Positions 11,344 through 23,796 of a stretch of 64,000 nucleotides of DNA are shown here, piece after piece; position 1 is the first letter of the stretch, and every line of letters starts with the position of its first letter. Position numbers and translations under genes: made by a program. Source of the DNA: Ailanthus altissimus (Eukaryota; Streptophyta; Magnoliopsida; Sapindales; Simaroubaceae). The notes beneath the pieces were generated by a model. That model saw only the letters and a list, made by a program, of their open reading frames with translations. It did no database searches and was not told the DNA's origin. The stretch is from contig OX327697.1 in NCBI GenBank assembly GCA_946807835.1, forward strand, positions 11,777,001-11,841,000, in the 5' to 3' direction.

Positions 11344-11529
11344 GCTATAAAAGGTTAATTGGATATCTGTAGTATTGAACAAACTTAATTTAAAGCAAGA
11401 GATAATTTTTTTAGTTTCATTGCTTTTATTGATACTGATTGCACTTATGATAAAGTTGATAAAAGATCAATTAATGGTATTGTGTATTCTTTGCTGGTAA
11501 CTTAGTTTCACAATTTTTAAACAAACTAA
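11344..11529 (+). pseudogene. Copia RNase H fragment
   Basis: Between 11420 and 11520 one frame reads FIDTDCTYDKVDKRSINGIVYSL, then a stop. This resembles the copia RNase H start (F-x-D-x-D-W-A-x-D-x-x-D-R-R-S-x-x-G). It is a short orphan between the gypsy 3' LTR and the copia C LTR; its parent element is not otherwise visible here. Confidence 0.5.
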
Positions 11530-14500
11530 TAGTGTCATACATACAATACGCAGTGGAATAAAATTTAATTTTTTATTTAATAAACACACACTGAATTTAA
11601 GTCTATTACAATAATAGAATCCATGAAACATACACTTGAAGATTTCGGTGTAGAAATCGATTTCGGAGCTCACACCAAAGCATAATCGTTGGCAATTCTA
11701 GTTTGCAATATCTGGTGGGATTACGAATCTAGAATAATAGCTTCTAATTTCAGTAGAGTCAAATTCATGCAACACTTGCTCTCAATCTCTCTCATTTTTA
11801 CATTTCTCTTATTTTGCCAAAATGTGAAAATAAGAAGGACTTACTTGAAAACATTTTCAAACTTTTATTTATATATGGCCAAATGGGGACCTCTTTGTAA
11901 TATTGGTAAAGTTTCTTACGTTTAGCCAATGAATGCTTAACACTTGTCCTTCATGCATCTTATGCATGAAGACAAGTGTCCTATTTTATTTGCCACTTGT
12001 CATCCATTAAAACCATACATATGCTATGTGTTACACATATGATCATGCACTATACCACTTGTCACATTTACATTAGTTAACTACTTTAACCATTAAAATA
12101 TATGTTTAACACATAAACCTTAATAAGTGTGCTTCTCGAGAGATTCTAAAATAAAGCTTGTTTTTTAAAATTTTCCCTAATCGAACCATTCGACCTAGTC
12201 TGCTACTCTAGTGCTCAACAAGTACACTTTATATTGTGAGACTCCCTAGGTTCACACCCCGTTTGTCTTATGAAACCCTTTTACAAGTTCGAGAACTCTC
12301 CACACACACGTTACGAATATTACAGAATGGCACGTTGAATAATACAAGTTAAGGTCAGCCATATATGTATAATTTTTTCATCACCTATATTCAGAGAAGC
12401 AGAGATATAGATCATCACCATTAAATATCTATATGCTTGTCTGTGAACCTATCTCCAGATTTGTATTTCCGTAAACAATATCCACAAATTCATTTGCGAT
12501 ATTGTTTAATTTTACGGAAAGCTCTTTTTTGGGGTTTTTGTTTGTGGCTATAATACTTCCTGAAATACATTCTCGAAGCACTAAGATATATAACTCACCC
12601 ATATGAGCTGATAGATCTATATTTATGCACATCAGACCATATACAATAACTGTAAGTATGTTGTGCATAGGGTGAGTATGTAATTTAATTAATTTATTTT
12701 TTTGCACATTACACATACAAAATATACGTAGCAGAATATTAAAAATATATCTTATTATACTAATGAGATAAAATGGAGCTTACCCTTGAAGTGTACTTTA
12801 TGCAATCTAGTCGATGACGATGTGAAATTCATTGAGCTAGAATGGTAGCCTTATTTTCTCGACCGAATATGTTACTAAAGCAACTTTTTCTTCTAATTAT
12901 CTCTCAGCCTGGGCTATATGTGTTTTTTTTTAAATTCTTTGCTTCACTTCACTTGTTAAATTCAAATGAAGAAACCGACCTCGATTTATAGCCTTTGCTG
13001 CCACCAGATTCGACCAATCAAATAGAAATTAGTGGCCTTTTTACTTAATCATGACAATGCTTATGAAATGGATTGAATTAACAAAATAAGCCACCTCTTG
13101 TTTAATTCAAATCATGGTGGCAAGGTGCTTATGAATAGGTGGCCGAATATAAGCAATAGTAATTGCCAAATGATCATTGTTTAAAGGCATGTCATGCTTG
13201 ATTCAAAAGCATGACAAAGCTATTAGCTTTAAATGCTAAATAGGTGATTGACAGCTCATGCTTTAAGCATGGCAAGGAAAACATCCATAATAATACTTAA
13301 TATATTAAATGGCCACCTTTTGCTAATTATAATCATTTGGCCAAATGAATTGCTTCATCTAAAGTTTGCCACCATATGCCTAAACGTTAATCATGACTTA
13401 GCTAAATGAATTTCAATTACGACCATTTACAAATTAAATTGGCATCCTTATTATGCCATGTGTTATGCCATTACAAATTAATGATATGACATATGGCATC
13501 TAATTAAGGGATGAAGTGGCAAGTCCCACTTGCCAACTTTCTAGGCTTAACACTTAAGCCCTATCAATTCTCCGAGATATCTTAAAATAATTTCTATTAT
13601 CCGAGAACTTTTTAGATTGAACCATTCGATCCGGTGCACTCCCCAAATGCACAACAAGTACACTTCATATAGTAAGACTCCTTGGGTTCACACCTTGTTT
13701 GTCTTACGTATGTCTATAAATGATACCTCACACACACGTTATGGAAATAACAATATAGCCTATTGAACCATACTAGTTAAGGTTAATACATATTCATATA
13801 ATTCCTCTGTCATTTATATCCTGGAAGAGCGAAGACATAAATCATCACCATCAAGTCTCCATATGCTCAACCATGAACTTATCACCAAAATCGTATTCCT
13901 ATAAATAATATCCCTAAACACTTTTGTGATATTGTTTATCCCACGGGAAACTCTTTCTTGGGTTTATTATTTATGGCCATAAGACTTTTTAAAATACAAT
14001 CTTAGAGTATTAGGATATATAACTCACCCATATGAGCTGATGGATCTTATATCTATACACACCAGACTCTATGAGCATTGAATAATACCTAGTGATACAC
14101 AACAGTCAAATCATGAAAGGCCTCTAGCATGTGTGGAACCTAATTATAGTAGATCACTCACAAGCCACCCGTGGTGCTTAGGTCAAAGGACCACAAATAC
14201 TACTCAACTCGAGAACCCTTCATTGACTGCTTTATGAGATGTCTATTAGAGATCTTTATTGAGTCTGTTTAGCAACTAGTTCTTATTGAATACTCGTATA
14301 TCTATATGAGCTTTCACTAAACTCATGATCTGCTTAGACTAACTGTCTGAACTATCCAGATATAGACTTACACTGATCTATATATGATAATGTCTTCACC
14401 GATAGACACGCATCAATGAAGATAGATCAGGAACATAAAGTTTAAGAACATACTTGCATAATAAAAGTTTCTAGCACTATTTGCAACTTATTGTAACTAT

Positions 14501-14730
14501 ATCATTGCTACTATATCCCTAGGTCTTTGTCCCATTTCAGACAAGGTTCTAACTCTTTAGATTTTACTCTCTTATAACCTACTAACTCTTAGCAGTGCTA
14601 ACCCTTAGTTATTATACCTCTTAGATAACTAACTTTTAGCCTTGGTCTAAACTCCTTTAAACTAGATCTGAACTCCTTCAGATCATACAATATTTGAAAT
14701 ATTACATGCAGCTTGCAATTTTGATACTTA

Positions 14731-16133
14731 TTAGTAGTGTAGGTGTCTAGATTTCAGTATAAAGTGATAAAGAACCCGTAGGGTAACCTGATTTCAACCT
14801 TATTAATTTTTTTTTATAGTGTGTGTGAGAGGTATTAGACCTAAATTGATAATTTCACAGTCGATTGGGGAGTCGGTCGATCATGGAATTGTTTTGGAAT
14901 TTTTATTTTATTATTGGCTTGGAAAAGCAAACTTTCAATTTAACACATGGATTTCTATATAAATGTTATGTATAGAAAAAGCCTTTGTTAAAAAACACAA
15001 TCCATGTGTTAGAAAATGAACCAATGAGGAATAAGCTCATGGATTGTCAAGTTAAAAGGATAATTTGGTTAGTTTGACCAGTTTAGTCAAATAGTTAGAA
15101 ATGAACCAATTATATGCCTTCATTTCTAACTAATAGCATTTCAAAAATTTAGATTTATTGAGGGAAAAATTAAACTTTTGGAAGAGTACTATAAAAGGAA
15201 GAAGTGTGTAGAAATTTGGCAAAATGAAAAACAATACATGTGAGAGCAAGAGGGGAGAATTTCGGCTAAGAGAAGGGGAAATTTCAACAGTAAAATTTAA
15301 GGCTTTTTCACACATAGTCAAGTTAAAATCATGCTAAGCTTAAGTTCCTAAGGTTAAATAGATCGTGTACTAGTGAAAAATCTAAGGAAAAGATGTAAGA
15401 AAAATATTATTTAGTGATGGTGGTATATGATTTTTCAAGATTACTCCAAGTGTGGAGCTCAAAAGAGACCCCGAACTAAAGAAATTAGTAAGGTATGAAT
15501 TAGGATTTGGTGTGATCTTGATGTAGAGACTTCAATTGAATGTTATTAATGCATTAAAATTGAATTGATCTGATTTGAATGTCATTGGAACAAGAAATTG
15601 AGAAAAAGAATGTGTTGGATGGAAGATAGTGAATTCGACCACTTTTGGTATTGTGTGCTTGAGTTGTGTTTTGGTTGAATTGTTAGGAAGGATGATATTT
15701 TATATCAATTGGATGTATATGGATGATGGAAAATAAAAAATGAAGTAAAGAGGACATAATTGTCCATTCTTGGTAAGTGAAGGACAATTATGTCCAACTG
15801 AATTTATAGTGTTAAGAAATTTTATAGCTTCGAATAGTGAATTAAACAAGATTGAATGACTATGTAAATGAAAAATATAAAGTAGAGTCCATCCGGACTT
15901 TATAAGCCAATTATGGCGCTTACTAGTTTAGGTGTAATTTTAGCATTAGTAAAGGTTTTAAATATCAATTATGGCATGCTAGTTTAGACGTCCTGTGACC
16001 TACTCATATGTGTGGTGCTAGTTTAGTTGCTACGTAAGTATAGAACTTTAGGGTTATCATTTGGTGCAGTTTATAAACAAAATGGCCGAGCGAGAGTTTC
16101 AGCAGTTTTTGAGTTACCGAACACATATCAGTG

Positions 16134-16165
<32 letters not shown>

Positions 16166-16975
16166 CATGTTAGTTACTATAGTTTCTAGATTCTAACAAT
16201 TATTTATAGAAATTATTAATGAAAAATCGATCGGCAGGATTTTATCAGCCTATGACATTTAGAAAACAGTTTATAGTTCTATAATAGTTTAAGAAGCATG
16301 TTTTAGGCAGTTTTTCAGAATTTAATATTTATATAGAATCTTATTTTTACTGAAAATTTTATAAACACTCGTTAAGCTCCTTTAGCTCACCCTTTTTGTG
16401 TTATATATTTTTCAAAACCCTTTCCAGGTGCAAGCCTCAGTACGCAGGTTGTTGGTTCTCCTACAACAGATTAGTAGGTCAAGCTAGACGATCATTTTGT
16501 AAATGTAAATTTGATGAGTTACATATGATATTTAGAAACCGTTTTATAGTTCTATAATGGTTTCTGTAATATACTGACAGTTTTCACTTTTTATTAATAT
16601 GTTAAATTTGTTATAAATTAATTTTTGTTGTTTAGAATGAAATTGTTGTGTTGAGTTTGGATTTGATTTTGTAAGGACTGGAGGTCCTATTCGTAAGTTG
16701 AGAAAACTGTTTGAAATAGAAGTGTGGTTTTCATTGCAGTTTTTATGTTTTTGGGTTTCAAAAAAATAGAGAAAACTCTGTTCGTTTTTTTTTTAAATTG
16801 ATAAAATATCTTTATTGGTATTCTAGGATTTAGTTAGTAATAGCAAGAATTAAAAAAGGTTCGCTTCATAAAATTTTCGAATTTTGATAGTTAGATTTTG
16901 TGAAACTTTCGTTGAGGTGCCAGGTCGAGCTCACCGGGATCTACAGTTGAGGGTTCCGGGCTGGGTCTTGTCACA
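14731..16975 (+). mobile_element. LTR-like block, probably a gypsy solo LTR, inside the solo copia LTR
   Basis: The copia LTR sequence breaks off after TTTTGATACTTA (about 14730) and resumes with TTACCATATAAATA (16978). The block between ends TTGTCACA. The sequence near 16380, TTAGCTCACCCTTTTTGTG then TTTCCAGGTGCAAG, is in the style of plant chromovirus LTRs. Candidate target duplications are ACTTA and CCTTA. It has no coding capacity. It contains perfect inverted repeats at 14941-15011 and 15092-15132 and an AT microsatellite. Boundaries and family are uncertain. Confidence 0.4.
16139..16164. repeat. AT dinucleotide microsatellite
   Basis: About 13 uninterrupted AT repeats within the LTR-like block. 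Confidence 0.9.
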
Positions 16976-17731
16976 CCTTACCATATAAATATAATATTAA
17001 CAATTTTATTCAAAATGTTTATTGTATAAATATTAAACAATTAATATTCATACAATAATAGAATGACATGTATGCAATATTTCTAATAATGACATCAAGA
17101 GGTCAAACTATGAAAGGCCTATAACATGCATAGAATAAAAGCATAATGGATCACTCACAAGCCTATCGTGGTGCTCAGGTCAAAAGACTACGAATACTAC
17201 TCAACTCGAGAAGACTCTCAATTGACAACTCTATGAGATGTCTATTGGAGGTCCTCATGAGTTGTTCAATACCCAGTTCTCTCTGAATATCTACATGCCT
17301 ATACAAGCTTATGCTAAGCCATGGTTCCGCTAAGACTAACCATCTGAACAATCTATATATAGACATATACTGATCCAGAATGTATACCAATCGACTTGTG
17401 TCAATAACTATGAATTAGGAACAATGTTTTCAAGAACATACTGCATAATGACATTTCTTAGTACCATTTGCAACTTCTTGCAACTATGTTATTACTAATA
17501 TATTCTCTGGTCTTTGTCCCATTTCAGATAAGGTTATAACTCTTACCTATACTTCTTTAGATCAAATCTAAACTCCTTTATATCTATAATGTCTGAAAAG
17601 TAACAAGCTTAGTACCATATAATTAAATATTATTAGTTTATTTAAAATATTCATTGTATAAATATTAAACAATTAATATTCATACAAAATTAGAATGACA
17701 TGTAAGCATCAACTCTAATAACCCCCACTTA

Positions 17732-18260
17732 CTCTAGTATCATTCACAATAATATCTAATACCCATTGACTCCAACTATTTCTTAAATACACTTGAAAAC
17801 ATTATCCACAGTATCTACTCTAGAAATTATTACATCTCCTATAGTTATAGTTTCTCTAATTATGTAGTATTTCATCTCCATATGCTTAGAATTTTGGTGT
17901 GCCCTTAGCTCATTGGCTTAAGCAATTACCCTGTTGTTGTTGCAAAATAGTGGGATAGAATCCACCGAACTTGAGATTATTTTGAGCTTTACGATAAACT
18001 TGCGTATCCATACTGCTTCCTTTGCAACTTTTGAAGCCACTATATATTCTACCCCCAAGGTCGAATTAGCTGTAGACGTCCATTTTGCACTTTTCCAACT
18101 AACTGCAGCACTGTTGAGAAGAAACACATATCCAGATATAAACTTTCTGTCATCCAAATTAGACTGGAAGTCTGAGTCAGTGTATCCCCTTGCTTACAAG
18201 TCATTTTTTTTTCATAAATCAGAAACTTGTCCTTTGTATCCTTAAGGTGTTTCATAATAT
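17732..18260 (-). pseudogene. RNase H and Pol C-terminus of copia C
   Basis: The minus-strand frame 18157-17918 reads MDDRKFISGYVFLLNSAAVSW, continuing to EYIVASKVAKEAVWIRKF and IPLFCNNN. These are the copia RNase H landmarks (DDRKSTSGYVF, E-Y-x-A, W-x-R-x-F, D/N-N). The tail, about 17850-17732, matches the end of the copia A pol (LESMGIRYYCE) with frameshifts and stops. RNase H removes RNA from the RNA-DNA hybrid during reverse transcription. The D-to-N change in the CDN motif adds to the damage. Confidence 0.75.
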
Positions 18261-19200
18261 ATTTCACTACCATTCATTGGTCACTACCTAGACCAAACTG
18301 ATACTGGCTCACAACACTTACAACTATATTGATGTCAGGTCTCATATATAATATAACGTACATCAAACTACCTATAGCTAATGCATATTATATATTAGGC
18401 ATTTTAACCCTTTCATCTTCCTTTTGAGGAGACAGCTTCCTAGAAAGATGAATCCCATATTTGACAGGTACATTAACTATCCTATAGTTATTGATTTCAA
18501 GAATAATTTCTATGTACAAGGATTGGGAGAGTTTTACTAGCCCTTTAGCTTTATCTCTATAAAGCTTTATACTTTGTATATAGGAAACCTTTCCTGAATT
18601 CTTTATGAAGAAGTTCTTATTCAAATAACTCTTGATTGACTCTAATATACCAATATTGTTTCAACAATGAGTATGTCATCCACGTAAAGAATAAAAAATA
18701 AAATCATGCTCCTACTGACCTTTTCTAGACACATGCTTCCTCTTTGTTTTTGATAAAATCAGACTTTCTAATTACTTCATTAAAAAAATTCCAGCTTCGA
18801 AAAATCTGCTTAAGTCCATAAATGAACTTTTTTAGTTTGTACACTAGATTAGAAGTTAGGTTGGATGTAAGACCTTTAGGCTGCTCCATAGTATCTTTTT
18901 CTTGAGATATCTATTAAGAAACGCCGTCTTTACTTCATATACCAAATCTCAAAATCATAGTATGTTGCAATAGGTAATAAAATCTGAATTGACTTTAGCC
19001 TGGCTATTGGTGAAATGTTTTCCTTATAATCGATCCTAAATCACTGAGTGTAACCTTTGTACCCAGTCGGGGTTTAAAATTCTCTACCTTTCCATTGTGC
19101 CCATGCTTATGCTTAAAACTCCATTTACAATCAATAGGAATAATTCCTTTAGAAAGCTCAACCAAGTCTCAGACTTAATTGTCAAACATAAAAGTCAATT
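18261..19200 (-). pseudogene. Reverse transcriptase of copia C
   Basis: The catalytic YVDD box is intact on the minus strand at 18675-18686. Downstream, 18624-18388 reads KNSGKVSYIQSIKLYRDKAK, then GLVKLSQSLYIEIILE and VKYGIHLSRK, matching the copia A polymerase segment. Further upstream on the minus strand the domain is broken by stops and frameshifts. Order and spacing are normal for copia, where integrase precedes reverse transcriptase. Confidence 0.75.
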
Positions 19201-20165
19201 TTGAATTTCATGACTTCTTGCCATTTTTCAGAATTAATGTCTAACATCGCCTCTCTATAAAGTCAAATAATTTTTCTCTTCAACTAAGAAAACATCAAAG
19301 ACATCTTTAGGCATTATACCATACCTAACAGATGGACTTGAGATCCTTTCTGACCTACATAAAGAATGTGTCAAAGGTATCTCACTCGATTGAGCCTGTA
19401 GTTCTATTATCGGTTCTGAAATTTCTGAATTGACTTCATCAAGTTTAATCCTTCTATAATCTCATGACCCATAAGAAATTTCTCTAGGAAAATGGCATTA
19501 CGAGCAATGAATATGTTTCATTCCTCTGGATTATAGAATTAATATCCTATAGAATATTTAGGATATTTAATGAATTGATACTTATACCCCTTAGGTGCAA
19601 GTTTATCGTGTTACGTAGCTTTTATGTAAACAGGATAGCCCTAAATCTTAACATACTTAAGACTCAATTTTCTTCCAATCCATATCTCATATGGAGTAGT
19701 AGGAATGACCTTTGATAGAACTTTGTTCAACAAGTGAGTCACGATTTTTAGAGCACAACCCTATAGATATTTTAAAAGATTGATGAAGCTCATCATCATC
19801 AATCAGATCATATCTAATAAAGTTTGATTCCTCATCTCTGAAACACCATTGTGTTGAGGAGAATCTAGAGAACTATATTGAACGAGAATCCCATTCTCTT
19901 TTAAATAATCAGTGAATTTACTGCTTATGTATTCACCACATCAATTTTATTGAAGATATTTAATATACATATCAGTTTATTTTTCTACCTCATGTCAAAA
20001 TTCCTTGAGCATTTCAAAGGTTTTTGACTTGTATCTTGTCAGAAACACATGTTCGTATTGTAACAAATCATCGATAAAGACAATGAAGTATCAAAACCCA
20101 CCTATGGCAGTGTGATTCATTGGGCCACATACATCACTATGTAATAGTTCAAACAAATCAGTGGC
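19201..20165 (-). pseudogene. Integrase of copia C
   Basis: Minus-strand frames contain ELLHSDVCGPMNHT, FIDDL, NGILVQYSSLDSPQHNG and GVSEMRNQTLLDM. These correspond to the first catalytic D, and to the region carrying the catalytic E (G-V-S-E-R-x-N). The second acidic region (S-D-x-G-G-E-Y) is recognisable but has lost its D. Further on, NKVLSKVIPTTPYEIW and RKLSLKYVKI match the integrase C-terminal part. Multiple stops show it is dead. Confidence 0.75.
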
Positions 20166-20615
20166 CTAATGTCCAACACCAACAAAAGGAGATTTGCTCA
20201 TCTTTCCTAAAGTATATGATTCACAAACTGGATAGGGTTCTATAGTAAGATCAAGTATCTGACCATCCCTGACTAGACGGACTAGACGTCTCATACCAAT
20301 ATGACCTAATCTTATATACCATAATTCAGTAATATTCAAAGTTCCTAAACTATTACTTGTGTTCATCTGCGCATTCAAGACATTTCCTATTGTATCTAAG
20401 TTATAATAGTTATTTATCAACTGACACCCAACTAACAAAACATTATCATTATCATATAAATATAAGAAACTATTCCTAATGTATACATGATAACTCTTTC
20501 TATCTAACACAAGGAATGATATAATTTGCTTGATAATGTTTGGCAAAAAAAAAAAAGCAATTATATAACAAAATTCTTTTGCCAAAAGGGAAAAGTAACT
20601 TAAAAGTCTCAACAA
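20166..20615 (-). pseudogene. Gag-pre-integrase domain of copia C
   Basis: A 149-codon open frame, the longest continuous piece of C. It contains CQLINNYYNLDTIGNVLNAQ, ELWYIRLGHIGMRRLVRLV and EPYPVCESYTLGKMSKSPF. The RLGHIG and C-x2-S/C-x3-K-M pattern is the gag-pre-integrase zinc-binding segment (H-H-C-C type) of copia Pol; the first C pair is degraded (CES for C-x2-C). It ends at VGVGH where integrase starts in a shifted frame. The copia A homologue is at 41018-41554. Confidence 0.8.
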
Positions 20616-21190
20616 CTTTAATGTTTAGGAAATCTCTATTTCCTGCATGAAGTTGTACTTCTCTGCTTAGCTTCTAAGCATTTCTTAAATCGTGCAACAC
20701 ATTGCAGATGTGCGAATGATAGACAGTATCTAATATCCAACCTGTACAAGCATTAAATGCTAATGAAATGTCAATGATTATTGAATAGACACCTAAGAGG
20801 TTTTATCTTTTTTATGGTAGGGTACTTTGGACAATAATGTTTACTGTGTCCAACTTTATTGCAACGGAAACACTTTTCTTTGCATTTGTTCTCATCTTAT
20901 GGTTTAGATATATCAAACAACGTTTTTAGATGGAGTATAATACTACTTGCACTATCTATAAGCTCCCACTGAAAATCAGTAAACATTGAAGCCAGGATGT
21001 ATGATTTGACTCTCAAATCATCACTCACACATTTTTTTATAACATTCAACTTCTTCTAAAGAGGAATTATTAGAAATACCTCTTATTATCTTCTGATTAA
21101 TAATATATCCAAGCTTTTTCGAATCTAGAACAATTTTCAGATTCATAAGTCAATCAAAATTATTTTTCGGTACTATACAATTAATGTGCA
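20616..21190 (-). pseudogene. gag: Gag of copia C with CCHC zinc knuckle
   Basis: Near 20830-20890 the minus strand reads KCFRCNKVGHSKHYCPKY, an intact CCHC knuckle (C-x2-C-x4-H-x4-C) that binds RNA in Gag. At about 21120-21040 it reads LGYIINQKIIRGIS, matching LGYIINQKMPRGVS in copia A gag (39990-40020). Between them the capsid part is shortened and broken compared with A. The protease between knuckle and pre-integrase domain is not legible. Confidence 0.7.
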
Positions 21191-21692
21191 TCTAATATGT
21201 GTATCTATATATTACTAGTACTCATATTTGTTTATCTCTATAAGACAAGAGATGAGATATTTAGTGGAATATTTCATAATCGTTAAAATAACATTTTAGG
21301 TCATGAATATAGCTAGTATATATTTTTAATCTAAAGACACACTCTCACGCTTTACATATTCCCTTTAATCTCTCAAACGAGAAAATGAAAGTTTTAACAC
21401 TTTAAACTTTATAATGAGAAGTAGACCTAATTAACATTCTACTTTAAATTTATACTTTATAAATATTAGCCTTTGTAAAACTCAAAAGGTAGACAACTCT
21501 TGTCAATTGTATCTCATGCCACTCTTATCATTAATCCTAAACAAACATTTTCCTCACGTTTTAGCAATTTGGGTAAGTGTGTTCCAGATTAACTTGTTAA
21601 TAATCAAATATGCGTTACTAATACTACCTTCATGATTTAGCAATATTAGGCAATATATTCGCTTATATTTGCCTCATCTCATGTTTAACCGG
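21191..21692 (-). other. Leader of copia C, inner part
   Basis: Non-coding. It aligns in inverted orientation with the copia A leader at about 36560-36890 (shared TTTAGCAAT, CTCATCTCATGTTTAA and GTCAATTGTATCTCATGC segments). It is cut at 21692 by the gypsy solo LTR and continues at 23039. Confidence 0.6.
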
Positions 21693-23038
21693 TGATAAAC
21701 ACGTTTTATATATGATGTTATACCCTCTTAATTTGATAATTGTTCATTTTGAATTTGAATATGTGACTTTTTGCGTATTAATATCAGTTTGTAGATTTCA
21801 AGTTAATGGAGCTATTTGGAATGAAAATTCAAAAAAGAAAAAGCAAAAGAACCAAATATGTTACAGTGGATTGCTATAGTAACAAGTTACCATACTAGTG
21901 AATAGAATTTTACTATAATGCCAAATTACCCAAGTTTTTGTGCCTAGGTGCCAAAAGGTAGTGCTTAGGCACCAAATTGAGTTATCTTTGGCAAAAGGCT
22001 TGGCGACATGGCGCCCAAGTGTCGCCAGCACCTCAATTTTGTTTTTTACTTTGTGCCCTAATTTTGAAGCCTATAAAAAGAACATTAAAAGCTTCATTTA
22101 TAGGGTGAGGGGGGAAGAGCATGAAATAAAGAGAGAAACAAAGGATTTTAGTGAGAGAAACACATTGGAACTTGGATTTGGACAAGATTATTAAAGATTG
22201 AAGGCTTCCAATCATCTCTCAAACTAGTTACCGCTTTCTCTCTATCTTATTTCTTTTAATTCAAGTTTGTAATTGTCATTTGTTTATTTTGAACATGAGT
22301 ACTTTTGTGAACATTTGGATTGATGTAATTGGGTATTTCCCCATAGATTGCTAGATTATATATTTTAGGGCTTGATAGAACTCTATTAAATAATAAATGT
22401 TGATGTCATTATATGATTAATGACTATTTTATGCTATTCATTTATGTTTTTTATGTTCTTAATGCTTCCAATTGCATTGGGAAAGGAATTAGATGTTTTA
22501 AATGTTTGGGTTATGTACTTGGGAGAGTCTAATCCATATATTGGTTGTAAAAAGCATAACTTTGAGTTTGTTGAGTTGGGAGACTAATAAACTTAGGGTA
22601 GTGATATAAGGGTAGCTTAATGCATGTATGTATAACGGGTTAGATAGGAATATTAACTTAGTTGTATATGTATAGGGTCTCATTCGACACTCGAGAGAAG
22701 TAATGAGATTAATTAGACACTCTTGACTAATGAATGCATAAAATTGGTTGTTAATCACTAATGATAAAGAGCATAGACATAATAGAGAGAAATCAAGTCC
22801 CTAGAACCCATTTCCATAAAACTCTCATATCTTTAGTTTACCAAATTATTTAGTTTAATCATCTTGTTTTAATTTCATAATTAAATTATCCTTTTGATTA
22901 GCCTAGATAAAGTTAGGTTGCCAACAGCATTAACTAAAGATCCAATCCTCGTGGGACAATACTCAATCACAATTGTATTACTTGATCATGACTCGTGCAC
23001 TTGCGGTTTTAATTCACATGCGTATAATTTCACGAACA
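21693..23038 (+). repeat. Gypsy solo LTR in the copia C leader
   Basis: Runs from TGATAAACACG to TTTCACGAACA, 1346 bases, and aligns with the gypsy element 1 LTRs (5065-6145 and 9997-11343). No internal region accompanies it. The copia C leader is continuous on either side: the left flank ends TTTAACC and the right flank begins ACCATCATAGTCC, as in the matching part of copia A. Flanks ACCGG and ACCAT agree at only three of five positions. Confidence 0.75.
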
Positions 23039-23782
23039 ACCATCATAGTCCAAATCACACCAACTAATTCCTCACGCTTTAGCAATATTAAGAAGAACCA
23101 AGGTGACCTATTTAGCATCATATTGACAAGACAGACCATGCATATCACGTTTCTCAAAATGAAATACCTTTTCAATCTGATTAAGAGAGATTTTGAAAAT
23201 TATTTGCATCTCATATGGATATGAATCATAATCAAACATTTCTTTTACGCAAGCACAACTAACCCCCACTAATAAAGCTCTCATTGTGATTAACTATGTA
23301 AACAAATAATCACAGTTTATAATGCAGTGTTAGACAATTATAATTTATATAAATAAATAATATATGTAAAAGAATGCAAAAATAGAGTGTACATCTTTGA
23401 ATGCCGCAGAGTTATATGTTATAACTCCCTAACGTTAAACTGTTTTATTGCCCTAGCGTTACACATTTTACCACTACGGTGTTATAACATAACAACCCCG
23501 TGGTGACAAGGCAATGCCTCAGTGATTTACATGAAAATAGCTCAGCATGGCACACTTCACTGCCGTAACGCTATCACATAACACCATCGCCTTAGCATTA
23601 AGACTAGGGATATGAACACTTTAACATTAAATGTCCAATGCCCTGACATTCATCCATCCACTATGAACGACCCTAAGCTCAACATATAATGCTCCCGTCT
23701 TTCCTTAAACATGTAGTACCCATTGTTCCGGGAATCCTAAAAAACTCAGAACACTCTATTAACCCAAAAAACACATATACAT
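23039..23782 (-). other. Leader of copia C, outer part
   Basis: Non-coding. 23041-23090 matches the copia A leader near 36600-36660 on the opposite strand. Positions 23400-23600 hold a cluster of short related words around CCGTAACGCTA and CTAGCGTTA, comparable in position to the GC-word cluster of copia A (36060-36250). Confidence 0.55.
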
Positions 23783-23794
23783 GCTCTGAGACCA
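23783..23794 (-). promoter_or_regulatory. tRNA-Met primer binding site of copia C
   Basis: On the minus strand it reads TGGTCTCAGAGC; the consensus is TGGTATCAGAGC, one mismatch. It lies two bases from the LTR edge at 23797. Confidence 0.75.
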
Positions 23795-23796
23795 TT

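Larger units (their letters stand above)
12651..17088 (-). repeat. Solo copia LTR inside the copia C LTR
   Basis: It begins TGTAAGTATG at 12651 and ends CTAATA at 17088, the left and right edges of this LTR family as seen on the plus strand. The middle is interrupted from about 14731 to 16975. Flanks ATAAC and ATGAC support insertion as a unit. No gag or pol lies inside, so it is a solo LTR left by recombination. It contains the conserved core of the family at about 13600-14700. Confidence 0.65.
11530..17720 (-). repeat. 3' LTR of copia C, split by insertions
   Basis: The two halves are 11530-12650 and 17089-17720. The first half stops just after a CACATCAGACCATA segment and the second resumes with GGTCAAACTATGAAAGGCC, which are adjacent in uninterrupted family members such as 24900-25000. 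The junction bases ATAAC (12646-12650) and ATGAC (17089-17093) form a near-perfect 5-bp target duplication for the insert. The right edge ends CTAATA, followed by a polypurine tract on the minus strand (17721-17731). Confidence 0.7.

Noticed and set aside
12429..12716. 95-codon minus-strand frame
   Set aside because: Crosses the junction of two LTR copies at 12650, so it is a chimera created by insertion.
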